Source: Triglochin maritima (Eukaryota > Streptophyta > Magnoliopsida > Alismatales > Juncaginaceae). Taken from it: a stretch of 64,000 nt of DNA. The notes beneath the pieces are model-generated. The model had not been told where the DNA came from. It was given only the letters and a program-made list of their open reading frames with translations, and made no database searches. Shown one piece after another: positions 10,312 through 22,500 of the stretch; position 1 is the stretch's first letter; each line of letters opens with the position of its first letter. The stretch spans positions 15,720,501-15,784,500 of the forward strand of contig OY821775.1 of the NCBI GenBank assembly GCA_963682175.1, in the 5' to 3' direction. A program made the translations under genes and the position numbers.

Positions 10312-10791
10312 TTACAGCGGCACTGGTGGTGGGATGCACTTAAACTTCGTACACGAAAAAGTGTTTGGCCATTGCATTTTCCAGTTTACACACCCGCACC
10401 ACTTCATGCATTGCCACTTCCCATTGACCAAGACCCAACGAAGACAAATTTGAAAACAGAAATTGCCTGGCCAATTGTGTCGTCGTCCACCCATCCCAAA
10501 ATCAGGTTTCTTAAATTCCGGATCATCACCTTCAGTACCACTTTCTTGAGCACTTTCACTCGCATGAAGATCTATAATCAAGAAAAATACTTCTTACTTG
10601 AACATAAATTAATATACAAAGAAATTATGCAGGTGAAGAAATAGTACTTTATTAACGTTCATTATGTAAAGAATAGGTATCTTACCAACTACTTGCTCTT
10701 GATTTTTCTCATTTGCAGCCATAACACTCATAAAAGCAAGATACAATGTCATTGCAAGAATGACGAACAACTTCACACTTTTGGATGTCAT
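10312..10791 (-). CDS. Secreted cysteine-rich peptide, two exons, family not recognised
   Basis: Exon 1 is 10791-10686 and exon 2 is 10571-10312. The donor GTAAG follows 10686 and an acceptor ATAG precedes 10571. The phase-1 junction keeps the frame, giving 121 residues. The first 26 residues are a strong signal peptide (a hydrophobic core FVILAMTLYLAFMSVM, then AA before a polar stretch). A linker rich in Glu, Ser and Gln (about 27-60) follows, then a basic/Trp-rich domain with seven cysteines at about 74, 78, 90, 94, 96, 109 and 114, and a Pro-rich end. The spacing does not match the defensin, LTP, snakin or thionin patterns I know. It is probably an extracellular peptide with a defence, reproductive or signalling role, but that is inference. 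The odd cysteine count would allow dimerisation or one free thiol. A TATA box lies about 75 bp upstream of the ATG. Confidence 0.65.
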
Positions 10792-10865
10792 TATGTATAC
10801 TCAAGGATGGTGGTGTTGTAGAGATTGTTACTTCGAGATGAGAAAAAATTGGTAGCATCTATAGT

Positions 10866-10875
10866 CTATTTATAG
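10866..10875 (-). promoter_or_regulatory. TATA box of the cysteine-rich peptide gene
   Basis: CTATAAATAG on the minus strand, about 75 bp upstream of the ATG at 10791. It has the classic spacing for a plant gene with a short leader. Confidence 0.6.
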
Positions 10876-12094
10876 TGGGAGGTAACCAATATTTAAAATT
10901 ATTTTTTACATTCACAATGTTGTCTTTATAATTTAAACGAGTTGTCATAGTTTTTACAAAAGGAATAAACTATGGTGACATCTATATTTGCATATATTAT
11001 TAACTATGGTAATCAATGACGTATTTTTTATTACTAAAAGTAAAAACAAATCTATGTGCTTCCGGACATGGAAAAAAAATTGTGTGCTTCCAGACATGGG
11101 AAAAAATCGAACCATGTTTGATTAAGTTTTAACCGGAATTTTTATAATCTTATTTTTAATGTGTTTCAATTAGTTTTTTTACATATCCTAATATTTTTAA
11201 TGTTGAATTAACTCCTAAATAATTCTTATATAATAAAATATTAATATTACATCAAAATTTTGAATATCGTAACAATTAACTACCATATAATATAAAAAAT
11301 TAAATAACTAAAATATTAATAAAAATAATCCAATTTGAACACAGGTTCATATTCGATTATCTACCGTGTTTTCCATAATTGTGCACCTATGTATTCTTAC
11401 CCCATTCTTTTTACGAAATAAAGAAGTAAGTGAATACCTTTTATTTTCAAGCAAGATATTAGTTAATTGAAACATTATTATAATCTACTGAATTCTTGCA
11501 AGTATAGATGAACACAGTTTGCACTTCGATTGTGCTCCATGAACATTAGATGTCTGTCAAAAAAACTAATAATATTTCAGTCAATATTGATAGGAACTAC
11601 AAAAAAGACAAGATAGATGAAACCTCACAAATATATACCATCAAATTCCTTCGTCATTCTTGACATGGTAATGGCCAACATTATCATTTCATTTGTATAT
11701 TAGTACCTTGGAGTTTCGTCATTTATCTTCGTAAAACAAGACTAGAGGAAAATTTAAGTGAAAGTGGTTGATTTTCGACATAGTTTACGAGTTTCATCTC
11801 GTGGTAACGAGTAACGAAGCGTCCAAACATCATATTTTAACTGCATAATTCAAACCTGTGTTTCAACGAGCTTTTCTTTTAACAGATTAGGCTTTCATTC
11901 TCATTTAGTTTGTGAAGGTTGTATGAGTACGAGGTAAACCTCCATTTCACAAACATGTTAGTCATATTTCATGTTTCCATGTATTTTTCGACTATGACTC
12001 TCAACCACGATGGATCATAATTCACTATCAAATCTCAATGATAAGTTTCGTTCCTTTCCAGGATTTTTCAATCTCCAATCAAGTAAAATTTCAT
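10876..12094. other. AT-rich intergenic stretch
   Basis: Very AT-rich between about 10900 and 11340. No gene or clear element boundary was recognised. Confidence 0.45.
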
Positions 12095-12340
12095 TCTCTA
12101 TCAAATCTCAACCTTTTCTTACCCCGATATTTGGAATGTAATTGGTGTATGTATTGTAGAATAACAAGCAAAGACTTCTTGTTAATTCATTCTTTTTTAA
12201 ACATGGGACTTGGTCTCCTGAGACTATTACTAATTTCATCTCTTTGATTTATTACCAATTCCATCTCTTTCAACCATGCATATTGTTTAGTATTTGGCTC
12301 CTAATTCCATCACTTCTTACAAGCACACAGATAGTTTGAG
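12095..12340. repeat. Dispersed repeat R, copy 3 (without the hairpin)
   Basis: It is collinear with the part of copies 1 and 2 that lies just after the hairpin: a GTAATTGGTG start, a TTCTTGT...TTCATTC block, then CACAGATAGTTTGA. The hairpin is absent from this copy. Confidence 0.55.
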
Positions 12341-12730
12341 TTTCAAGCATGCAGTAGAGCTGGGTACTCGACCAGGCTACGGTACCCTTGTCGCTGTTAA
12401 TCCCAACGCCTATATTTTTAATTTTTTTTAAAAATACAAAAAGTGTCACTACAAAAATCTATATAAACCATTCATTCTATTCATTTTCTGCACACCAAAT
12501 CTTCTCCATTTCTTCTAATCTTTTTTCGTAAGCTTTTCAATATTTCACTAAGTGCTCTTTAATTGTGTTCAAAGTGGGTCGAGTTTGAGAAAAAACCTAA
12601 AGTTACTGGTATATTGCCCGATTTGTCTGATTTCGCGACACGCAGCCGTCACTTCTTTTCTTTTGCATTTCTGAACTAGTTTATTTATTAAATTTAGTCA
12701 TTTTTGTTAAATTTAATTTAGTTAATTATC

Positions 12731-13761
12731 ATGGCTTTCTCATTATTTAAAAAAATTAGATTTTTGTTTGCATATTTTGTAATTTCAATGACATTTGAGC
12801 CCTCGATTAATTCATCGCCTGAAATGGATCATAATCTTCCTATTAGTGCGTCAATTAGAAAATCCAAAAGCAAAAGTACTAGAAAAAGAACCATCCCCAT
12901 TTGGGAATATTTTGACCTTGGACAAAATAAAAATGAGAGAGTTGTCGCCATATGTAAAATATGTGTTGCACATTTTACTACCACACCTAGTAGCAATGAT
13001 ATTAGTCATCCAACATGGCATGCCGAAAAAATTAAACGTAAAAATATTGGATCATCTAGTTCACAACAAACAATTTTAGATTCTAGTAGTGGAAATTTAA
13101 AACTAGAAAATAAAATTTGTGTAATTTCTTTTGACAATGCTAATAATAACTCTGGAGCAATAGAATTACTTAAAAAATGTAATCCACCATTATATGGTAC
13201 TATTTTTTATGTTATATGTGTTTTCATGTTTTAAACTTATTCGTACAAGATAGACTTGAAATAATTAAACATTAATGTTAGAGGTGTTATTACCTTTATA
13301 GGTAGTAATAGTACATATAAATATCAAAAAATTAGGCTATAGTAGTGTTGTTAAAACTTAGAAAATTTAAATTAGATCTCCCTCATAGATGAAAATCTAC
13401 CTATGAAATGTTGTTATCCTTATAGTCCTTTAGTTATAGTTTTTTATAATGAAAAACAAAATTATTTTTTTTATAAGTAATCTTGATTGGGAAAATTGTA
13501 GAATTATGTTAGATCTTTTGAAACCTCTTTTCAACTTCACTAAGATATTAAGTGCGACCTATTACACAACTGCTAACATATTTGCTGATGAATTACTTCC
13601 AATTGCTAAAGTATTTAGGAAATATATGAGTAATGCTAGTTTTGTTGAAATTAAAAATGTAATAAAGACTAAATTTAATAAATATTGAAAACCTCCACCA
13701 TTAAATTTTTGTTTAGCTTTTGTTATGGATCCTATATTTAAAATGACTAGTTTAAAATTTT
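12731..13761 (+). pseudogene. Degenerate hAT-superfamily transposase
   Basis: A first open stretch (12731-13234) holds a BED-type zinc finger (IWEYFDLG..., a CKIC pair, a His about 20 residues on). It is followed directly by the piece equivalent to the hAT central region (ISFDNANNNS near 13125, CNPPLYGT). The frame then breaks. A translation with several stops (13237-13448) still resembles the next hAT segment. 13449-13688 contains a hAT-like block (LDLLKPLFNFTK, then KTKFNKY), and just beyond the stop comes AFVMDPIFKMTSLKF. Deletions and stops make it inactive. It belongs to a different hAT lineage from the element at 19529-22859. Confidence 0.75.
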
Positions 13762-14134
13762 AAGATATGATCTCAGGCGAATACTTGACATGTTCCCCCT
13801 CTTCCAGGAGTCATTTTTAGTAGGAACCTTAGGACTTTAAGGGCTTCTACCGCCTCTTTTTTGGTATGAGAAACTAGAGGGCTTTTTCCTTTCATTCGAA
13901 ATGAAAAGCCGAAAGAGAGCCCACAAGATGCCACCTCAGGTAGGGATGAGGTTTTGAAGTTGTGGAATGTCGAACATCAATGGAAAGTTTACTAATCTCG
14001 ATGGTGTTCCAAATCGATCTTTTCTTCCTCACATGTGTATATGCTTAACACAGGCAAGTCAAAGTGGATCTAAACATTTGATGTTACATAATGATTATTT
14101 GCAGTGTGACTACGATAGTTGTGTTTATAACCCA
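13762..14134. other. Unassigned stretch
   Basis: No gene was recognised. 13880-13930 contains a short inverted repeat (CTTTTTCCTTTCATT / AATGAAAAGCC) of unknown meaning. Confidence 0.4.
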
Positions 14135-14480
14135 CCCCAACATTCTTATGTTAGGTGATGTTCGACTATTATTGGGGTGTTACGATTTCTCCATGAGTTT
14201 GTCTACATCTCTTACATAATCCTTTATTTACATTAATTAAAGTCATCTAGTGATTGTGTAAACTGAAAGATAGATAGATAGATAGAGATACATAATACTC
14301 AGGATGACGTCTTGACATCTTCATGCTGATTTGTCTCTTCAACATGAAGATGTCAAGAAGCGGTCATGAGTATTGTAATTGGTGCATGTATTCTAGAATA
14401 ACCACCCAGACATTTTTTGTCGGTTCATTCTTTTTTTTAAACATAGGACTTGGTCCCCTAAGTAGAAAACACCATTTATT
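14135..14480. repeat. Dispersed repeat R, copy 2 (contains an 81-nt hairpin)
   Basis: It is collinear with 8580-8930, including the ATTATTGGGGTGTTA block, a GATA microsatellite just before the hairpin, and the hairpin itself. Confidence 0.65.
14294..14374. ncRNA. Candidate miRNA-like hairpin, copy B
   Basis: The arms are AATACTCAGGATGACG...CTTCATGCTG and CAACATGAAG...TCATGAGTATT. The inner 20 bp (CTTGACATCTTCATG) pair perfectly with their partner. It is the same length and has the same loop as copy A, with several base changes between the copies. Confidence 0.38.
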
Positions 14481-14530
14481 AATAATTACATATCTTTGAT
14501 TTGTCAAAAATTCTGAAAAATATCAATTAA

Positions 14531-15510
14531 TTGTGTGAGAATCTAGATAGTTATGTGTCCTCCGACCTCTCCCTAGTCCCTTCGCACAAGGATCTTCCCA
14601 ACGACCTCAACGTTGCCAAATTCGTTTATGTGAAACTCACCTCGTTGAATTACTTGCTTTGGGAGACACAAGTCAGTTGGATCATGGAGTCCCAAGGGAT
14701 GATCGGGTTAGTCAACGGTGAGTTTCCAACTCCTAAGGTTGTAATGGAGGTGAGCAATGATGGTTCTGAGCCCAAGCTGCTTACCAACCTTGACTATGAG
14801 CAATGGAAATGTTCTGATCGCCTCCTCAAGGTGTGGATCATATCCACCCTCAGCGAATATCCACCATCAATGAAGAGGTCTTGAGTGTTGTCGTTCGACT
14901 AGAAACCTCTCAAGAGGTGAACGTGGGAGGCACTTCGGTTCTCATTTGCTCAAAACTTAGAAGAGTGAGAGTTCTTCCTTCTTCAGCAGCTCTAGATGCT
15001 TCACAAGAAGAACTTCAAATTAAGATCTTCAAGATTACCTAGCAAGGTTCAAAACCTTGTGTAATGAACTTGTAGCAATCGAAAGACCTATTCGAGATCA
15101 TAACAAAGTCTTTGGATGCTCAATGGCCTCGGGATGGAGTACAACTCATTCACCACTATTTATTTGAAGTCCCCTCTTCCTTCTTACACCAAAGTTGTCC
15201 ATATGCTGTAAAGCTATGAGATGCGTATGCAAATACAAAATGATGATGGAAGCATGTAGATGACCTTCTTCGGTCAAAAGAACTCCACCAGAAACAAGAT
15301 TCAGTCCAAGGACACGAAGGATGAAGGCATTAACTCCAAAGGGCGTGGGTTCGTTCCTCCACCCAAGGGCAGCCACCTCCTAACTCCTCGACTAAGTCCC
15401 TGGATGTGGTGGGGAAGGGAACCAGTACAACTAAAAGCCCCAACCCAAGTCAGCAATTTCAGTGCTAAATCTGCTTGAAACTTGGCCATTTCGTGAGCTA
15501 TTCTCTCACG
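14531..15510 (+). pseudogene. Decayed Copia gag
   Basis: The first frame (14531-14884) carries the gag head (VKLTSLNYLLWETQVS, GLVNGEFPTP, WKCSDRLLKVWIISTLSE). Frameshifts then move the homologous peptide to other frames: LSVVVRLETSQEV near 14881, and a stretch around 15060 matching the NELVAIE..I.DHNKVF region. Around 15260-15400 comes FFGQKN...SKGRGFVPPPKGSH. A CCHC knuckle remnant at 15460-15490 (CxxCLKLGHF) is broken by a stop. No pol follows. It is a different Copia lineage from Cop1, because it kept a zinc knuckle. Confidence 0.75.
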
Positions 15511-15571
15511 AAATAGCTCTAATACCTTGTGGAAAGCCTTCACCACGCACGAACTGAGACAAAAGGTCTTA

Positions 15572-15786
15572 GGGGGTGTTTGGTTGGAGGTATCTGGAAT
15601 GGAATGGAATGGATTTCATTCCATTCTGGTGTTTGGTTTGTTTATTTTGGGCCTAGAATTAGAATCCATTCCAGCCCATACCTAGGAATTAGAACCTTAC
15701 CTACCTACCATAGAATGAGAATCCATTCCAACCTGGTATGATATTCTCATTCTATTCCATTCCAGCCCAGCCAACCAAACACCCCC
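15572..15786. mobile_element. Tourist-like MITE (PIF/Harbinger type), 215 bp
   Basis: Perfect terminal inverted repeats GGGGGTGTTTGGTTGG / CCAACCAAACACCCCC are flanked by TTA on both sides (15569-15571 and 15787-15789), the hallmark of PIF/Harbinger insertion. The interior repeats GGAATGGAAT and its complement ATTCCATTCC, so the whole element can fold back. There is no coding capacity. Confidence 0.9.
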
Positions 15787-15789
15787 TTA

Positions 15790-16347
15790 GATCCTTGAGG
15801 TGGAAAGGATTAAGGTTAGACTTAGGGTTTCATGAGAGAAAATGGTGGAGGCAAGAATGGAGAATAGGGTATTGTGACCTTAATTTATAATAAAACTACG
15901 TGCTAAAACTAATTACAGATTTTATCTTATACATCAATATATTTTATTTGAATTATTAGATAATGTTTCTAAATTAGCACATTTTCCTAAACCATTTGAC
16001 ACCAATTAATATGTCATTATGACACATACAACACAGAAGTCCAGAACCAATCATTAATTACGTAGAACAACCACAAGATAACGCCAATGTTGAAGTAAAC
16101 TTGTTTCCATAAAAAGAAACAAGTTTCAGTTTCACCCTTTAAAACTCACACCAAACACACATGTACACACAAAACGCAGTGAAATTGGTCCTCAGCGACA
16201 GCCCCAGCAGTCAACAGACACTGCTGGTTTGAACACAACAAAAAGACACCAACCCTGAAGTGAAACAACAGTGTTAAAAAACAACAGTGTTAAAAAAACA
16301 CACTCCTCTAGCTCTTCCTCTCACAAAATTTCACCACCTTTTCCTAA
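15790..16347. other. Upstream region of the CCT gene
   Basis: No other gene is visible. A CT-rich leader-like stretch (CTCCTCTAGCTCTTCCTCTCAC) lies about 40 bp before the ATG. I see no convincing TATA box. Confidence 0.4.
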
Positions 16348-18191
16348 ATGTCGTCCTCATCTTCCTCCTTATGGCAATCCTCCGGTGACGACGACGACGA
16401 GCACTTCCTCTCGCAGCCTTTCTACCCATCCGAGGAGCCTTCTCTGGTGGATTTCCTCCGACCGCTGCCATGCGATGTGTACCCGAGTTATAATGATGTT
16501 TCTGCCTCTCCTCCGAACGAGGAGATGCGTTCCTTGTCCTTAAAGAGGAGGATTGAGGCCACGAGCAGAGATGGTTTTGATTTGAGGGACATGCAGAGGA
16601 GCAAATCTCTCGACCAGAATGTGGGTGATAAGAGTCTGCTGTTTGGGAACATTTTGAGAAGGGCTTGCAGCACTGGTGATCTTCGAGTAAGTATATGTAT
16701 TTATAATAATTCTTTGATTCCTTATGTTGGTCGATTTTTTTTTTTATAGTTTCAAATCAATTGTATATAGTGGAGAGCATTATTCTAATTAATCACTTGG
16801 ATTGTATTTCTCACTTGGACATTCAAACACATAGATGTTGGAAAATAGTGCTACATCCTAATGTTTGGGAACATTTTGTTGATTCGAATCTCAAAATGAT
16901 TTTTTATTGAAATTTTATCGATCCACTGGACCACTGCCTCTTCCAAGCTCAAAAAGAAATTAGGTAAGAAATAGTTATTTGTTTTTATCTGTCCAAGAAA
17001 ATGGAACTATATGTGTTTTTAGTACTTCCCTAAATGAGATTGGGACCACTCTTATGAAGGGTTTTTGCTTACGTGCGCATGCAAAATTCCTGAATTGGAG
17101 TTTTGCACCCATGTTTTCCAAATTAGTCTTGATGCATCCGCCGCAAATCATCATCTTTGTTGTTATATATACATTGGCGTTTGGTTGATCCAACACTATT
17201 TTATCTAACCGTAACACAGGTATTCAAGTATGTTTTTGTTGGTCTGTAAACACTTCTATAAAATCAAACATTTTAATTATCGACCGAAAAGTTCAAGTTT
17301 TAGAAATTAATTATTTTTAATTCAAAAGAAATTAATTGTTGTTGCAATTTCAAATTGCCAATTTTTGTCATAGAGAGCAGTAGGAATGGTGGCAGCGGTA
17401 ACATCAGCAAACAACGGGAACAAAAACCCACTATCAGGTGGATGTAACATTAATATGATGAGGTCACCACTGTCGATGGTTGGAGGTGGATATATGAACG
17501 AGAGTGGATTTATAATTGGGCGTTATACTCCTGAGGAAAGGAAAGAAAGGATCGAAAGGTACAAAATCAAACGAAGTCAACGGAATTATGGGAAGACAAT
17601 CAAGGTACATATACATACATCATCAAAGTTATTTATTTACCTAGCGCAATAGATATGGCTAATGCAAAAGGGCTGGAGGGGAGTCAAGCAAATCAACTAG
17701 CCGTTTCAGAAAATCGTTTAATTAAAGTCGAAAGAAAGATTTAGATCAATAATGGACTTTATCAATTGGGGTAGTTCAGTTGGGGATCCTACTAGAGATC
17801 GAATAACAGCACACTTACTCATATGTTTGGGATGTTGAAATTTAAAATGGATTGGGCTAGAGTAGATAAATCTAAATAATAGACTTTGACCCCTTAAATT
17901 TTATTTTTACACTTGTTGATATGTAGCAGTCAACACAAGAAACTAATATAATTGGGTTACCTATAGAGTGGAAAGAGATATTTGTGTCATCTACATAATT
18001 ATAAAAAGGATGGTAATTTAATTGCAAAAAAGTAGAGGTTTTATGTGCAAGAAATAATGCAAGTTGTGGTGCAGTATGCATGCAGGAAGAGTTTGGCGGA
18101 GAATAGGCCGAGGATACGTGGCAGATTCGCGAAGATCGAAGACAACGGTGAGGATCTCAAAGCGTCAACCAATCGGGGGGAAGACGATTAG
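16348..18191 (+). CDS. CCT-domain protein (CMF-type), three exons
   Basis: Exons are 16348-16686, 17374-17604 and 18075-18191, all in phase 0. The donors are GTAAGT and GTACAT, and the acceptors are CATAG and GTGCAG. The product is 228 residues. It starts with a Ser run and an acidic DDDDE patch. A short conserved-looking N-terminal block (SLVDFLRPLPCDVYPSYNDV, 32-51) and RSKSLDQNV follow. The CCT motif spans about 168-213 (ERKERIERYKIKRSQRNYGK joined to TIKYACRKSLAENRPRIRGR). The CCT domain is split by intron 2 at the Lys-Tyr junction. CCT proteins are nuclear and act in transcription, usually in flowering time, light or circadian responses, partly through NF-Y complexes. There is no B-box zinc finger and no response-regulator domain, so it is a CMF protein and not a CONSTANS or PRR type. 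An AATAAA lies 29 bp after the stop. Confidence 0.88.
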
Positions 18192-18219
18192 GAACTGCAT
18201 TCCCTGTGATGTCTATAAT

Positions 18220-18225
18220 AATAAA
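18220..18225 (+). terminator. Poly(A) signal of the CCT gene
   Basis: AATAAA just downstream of the TAG at 18189-18191. A second near-copy (AAATAAA) follows at about 18234. Confidence 0.5.
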
Positions 18226-18489
18226 GAGTACAAAATAAAAATGTACCAACCTTTTCTTCTTCATTACAACAATTGTAATGCATGGTCGAGTCTTCTCTCT
18301 CCAATGCCAAATCCTACCACCCTTTTCTTAATAATATGTTGCTCGCTCCGACTTTCGTTATGGTGGTGCGTGATTTGCTGCCGAATGTTACGGTGTGTTT
18401 GGATAATAATGAATGAGAGAAAATAAATTGAGAGAATAGACTAGATATTGAAACCGATGGATATATGTTTTGCCACCGATGATACTGTT

Positions 18490-18560
18490 TGTCGTACTCA
18501 CCGCATAACTCAACTGGTGAAGGGAGTGCATACGCATCCACGAAATCAAAGGTCTGAGTC
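18490..18560 (+). repeat. Possible tRNA-derived SINE head
   Basis: TAACTCAACTGG resembles a pol III A box. GGTCTGAGTCC, about 45 bp further on, resembles the B box (two mismatches from GGTTCGANTCC). The stretch does not fold as a full tRNA. I could not place the 3' end of the element. Confidence 0.3.
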
Positions 18561-19213
18561 CTAATTGTGACGTGTGATTCTAATTTGAAATCACAACCAC
18601 TTGTATCAATGTAAGAGCGGGTGTTGGAAAATTATGTGTCCTCAAAAAGAAATTAGTATTTGTGGTTATAAATATTGGATTCTTAATCAAAACATGAGAA
18701 TTGTTGTTACCAAATAAAAATAATTGTAAGATACCGTTATGACAAATATTATAAACAACATTACACGTTATGACAAATAGTATGAGTGTGGATGTCACAT
18801 CCGGTGTTGGCACCAAAGGTATTACATTAAGGTCATACTTGGTTTGGGACGATGGAACCAAATTCCATATAACTAACTTACATTCTTAAATAACATGTAA
18901 TCAAATTATATTTAGCGTTTGAATTTACCGTATCAATCACAATATAATTTTTTTATTAAATTTATAATTTAATAAATCTGATAACATTAAGAGGATTGCC
19001 AAAGTTTCGACATACTCCGACAAAATCAAGATTGAGTTTTCACAATGTAATAATGTTTGAGTATGATCTTGAATTAGTTGATTACATTGTAATGCAATTG
19101 TATTACGAAGTTTGATGAGGTTTTAATCTGATTATTTTGAATTTGGAGTGATTATAACCTTCAAATATTTTAACCGAGCAATCCAATGTTGATAATGATG
19201 TACTTGATTACAG
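18561..19213. other. Unassigned AT-rich stretch
   Basis: Nothing recognised between the SINE-like piece and the long-inverted-repeat element. Confidence 0.4.
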
Positions 19214-19528
19214 GGGGATTTGCTTGCGTGTTACTAAATAGTAACTGTATTGTCCAAATGTCATCGTCCTTTAACTATTTATTTGTATGTCATCGGTAAG
19301 TTTTAAAGGTTGTCTAAATGTCGTTGAAAAATTTTGGTATGTCATTTGACCATTAAGTTGGACGGATTCCGTTAAATCCACAATTTTTTTAATCAAATGT
19401 TTTTTAAATATATTTAATTTTTCGTTATGTTTTTTTGTCTGTTTTTTGCGGTGTTTGATCTATTTTTATTTTTATTTTTAATAAAAAAATTGAATATTTT
19501 TGAAAATCAGACAAAAAACATATCAAAC

Positions 19529-22500
19529 CAGTGTTCAGGGAACGCCTAGGCGACCGGGTGCATCCCGTCGCCTGGGTGATCGCCTAGGCGTTTGTGCGAC
19601 TGCCCAACTTTGGGCGGTCATTTTTTAAATTCAATTAAATTTGATAAAATAGATAAAAAACCAGGAAAATCGGGAAAATAGAAACAAATGCACAAATATT
19701 ATCTAAAAATACCATACATGTTTAGGTTTCAAAAAGACACCTAGTTCCTCGACCAATGCCTCACTAGGAACCCCCTCTACACACCTAAACACTTAGATAT
19801 ACAATTTATTGCTTAGTAGTACGATTACAAAGGTAGTTAACTAACTCAGAGTTCATACAATAGTAGAGAAGAGAGAAATTAGAATTACAAGCTAAGTAAC
19901 TAATTCCATTGGACACATTGATCTAATGTCCAACTATGAACCATATCAAATCCTCCACCACCATCAGAGTCGTCGGAGTGGTTCTCATTCGGATTGTCGA
20001 CGTAGACATCATCTTCTTCAGTTTCTTCATCGTCGGATTGGACATATTGCTCGTCGATGTCCATCGGTGGTTGAGAACTCGATGCACCTGGATCTCCAGA
20101 ACTAATGTGAACGATGGCATCATCCATTCCAACACCTAATAACGACGTCTCAGATGTAGTGGACGTGGATCGACCAAAGCGTCTTCGTAAAGAAGAATGT
20201 CCTAAAGCTGCTTCCTCGGCATCGACCCATGTAAGTTCCTCTCCAGCGAAGACCGGATCTTCAGTTTCTACCAACCATGGGTGCTCGTCGAAGAGATCGT
20301 AGTCCACACTAATGGGGTCATAAAATTCGGGCTTCTCCATCCTTTGCTGAAACCTTTGCCTTAATTTTTTGTTGTAGTTCACATACACCAAGTCATTCAT
20401 CTTCTTCACAGCCAACCTGTTCCTTCTCGTTGAGTGCAGCTGCTCGAAGACACTCCAATTCCGCTCACAACCTGATGCCGAGCATGTCAATCTCAACACC
20501 CTCAGGGCCAACCTTTGTAACGTGGTCTCTCCCATGTCTGCGCCATAAGATTGCCACCAATCTATAGGTCTTCTTTTCGTCCTTTGTCTTACGACCATAT
20601 CCCTAGAGAACATTCCAAGTGAGTTCTTGTAACGATCAAGTAAACCGCAAATCTTGTCTTGTTCTTCAGGAGTGGGGACGAGACGCTCTACGACATCCAT
20701 GAATTCAGGCATATGCTCATTAAAAGCTACATTTCGATCTTGAGGTGGGATGGAGAAGAAGGTACCAGGGTTGAGTAAGAAACTAGCTGAGTGTAGCGGT
20801 GAGGACATCATCTTCCCTGGACCCCACCTAGTGTCGATGAGGTCGATGACTTGCTTGTACAACCTCGGGTTTCCTTCAAAGTTCCTAATGATTTGTTCTT
20901 TGGCTTTCTCCATTGCGTCATGTAGATATCTCATCGGTGGTTTCTCATTGGCGTCAACAAGTCTAAGAACCTGGACCATAGGTTGTGAGGCCTTCACTGC
21001 CTTCACGACGTTGGTCCAGAAGCCATTTTGTAGAATGGTCTCGGCAACTTCAGTAGAGATCTCCTTCTTTTTCTTGTTCTTTATCCAACTTGCATTAGGA
21101 TCGTTGTACTCCGGGGAAACAACAAAGGCTCGGAGTCTGTCTTTCTTCAGAAACAACATTTGCAAAGTCACAAAGGCGGTGGCAAATCTCATGACAGCAG
21201 GGCGTATCAGGTTCCCTTCAATGGCAATTCGCATCCTCTTCAACAACATGGAATGGTTGTTGAAATGTTTGACGATCTTACGATCTAAAGCAATAGTCTT
21301 CAAAAACAACTTGCCACTATCCTCCAAGATGAGATCGATGCAATGCGCTGCACAGGGAGTCCAAAACAATCTTCTTTTTTGCTTCAACATCCTACCGGCA
21401 AGTACGTACGCGGCGGCGTTGTCGGTGACCACCTGAACAACGTGTTCTTCGCCAATCTCGCCAACTACCTTGTCCATCAGCTTGTACAGGTAGTCTGCGG
21501 TGTGAGAGTGACCGGAAGCATCTACAGACCTCATGAACATGGTACATGTTGGACAATTTACTAGAAAATTGATTATATTCCTACCGGACCTATCAGTCCA
21601 GCCATATGTCATCAACGTGCACCCGTATGTTGCCCAATCTTGTTTGTACGACTCTAGTATACCTCTAGTGTAGTCAATTTCCTGTTTAAGGCACGACTCA
21701 CTAACTTCATTATACGTCATGGGTTTAAGTTTGGGTCCGTAAGTACAAGTAGCGGATATTGCTTCCTTCCACTCAGGCGTCCTTACAGTGTTGAATGATA
21801 TACCACATCTATAGAAAAGACTAGACCATTTTTGATTAATTGTTTTCCTATCTTCTTTTTTAAAGGTTCTTTCGATGGTTGTTTGTTGGGCGCCGGAAAC
21901 CACGTCCTTCCCACGTCCGCAAAATGGTCCCCACAAACATTGTTTTTGTCTCTTTCGAGCAGGAACGGGGCGAGGACGGGAGGTTGGGGTCCTAGCAGAA
22001 CCGGAACCCGACCCTGTTTCCAGATCAAATTCTATGTTTTATTTGTCTACATAATCATCAAGACATACATTTTCGTTTTGTAATGTCCTACTGTTTCTAA
22101 TCATGTATGCAGTTATGTCTTGTTTAACAGAGTCAGGAACTTTATCACAATGTCTAACATTGCTATCAGGTGTGTGTGCAAGATGTTGTTTGTGACGGGC
22201 TATACCACATCTAGTTTCCTTACCACATAACTCACAGACAATGCAGTTTTTATCATTAGCACTAATGTAATGGGCAGTATTCCAACCAGGGTCCTTTGTA
22301 CGGGTAGATCTTAGGTCCTCGTAACTCTCGTGATGCATGGGGAGACTAGTGTCGGGTAAGTAGGTCATATCTTAAAACTAGACTAATATAAAAATTTAGA
22401 CTGATATGAAAATGAAATATTAATTAATTTAATTCTAAAGAGAAGTTAGAAAGAGTGCACTTGATTTTGCCGGTTGAAGAATGAAGAACCGGACCGGAGA

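Noticed and set aside
13790..13930. Possible organelle-derived insertion
   Set aside because: The composition differs slightly from its flanks, but I recognise no mitochondrial or plastid gene, so there is no support.
20750..21436. A 228-codon plus-strand open frame
   Set aside because: It lies antisense inside the hAT transposase, whose domains are clearly read on the minus strand.
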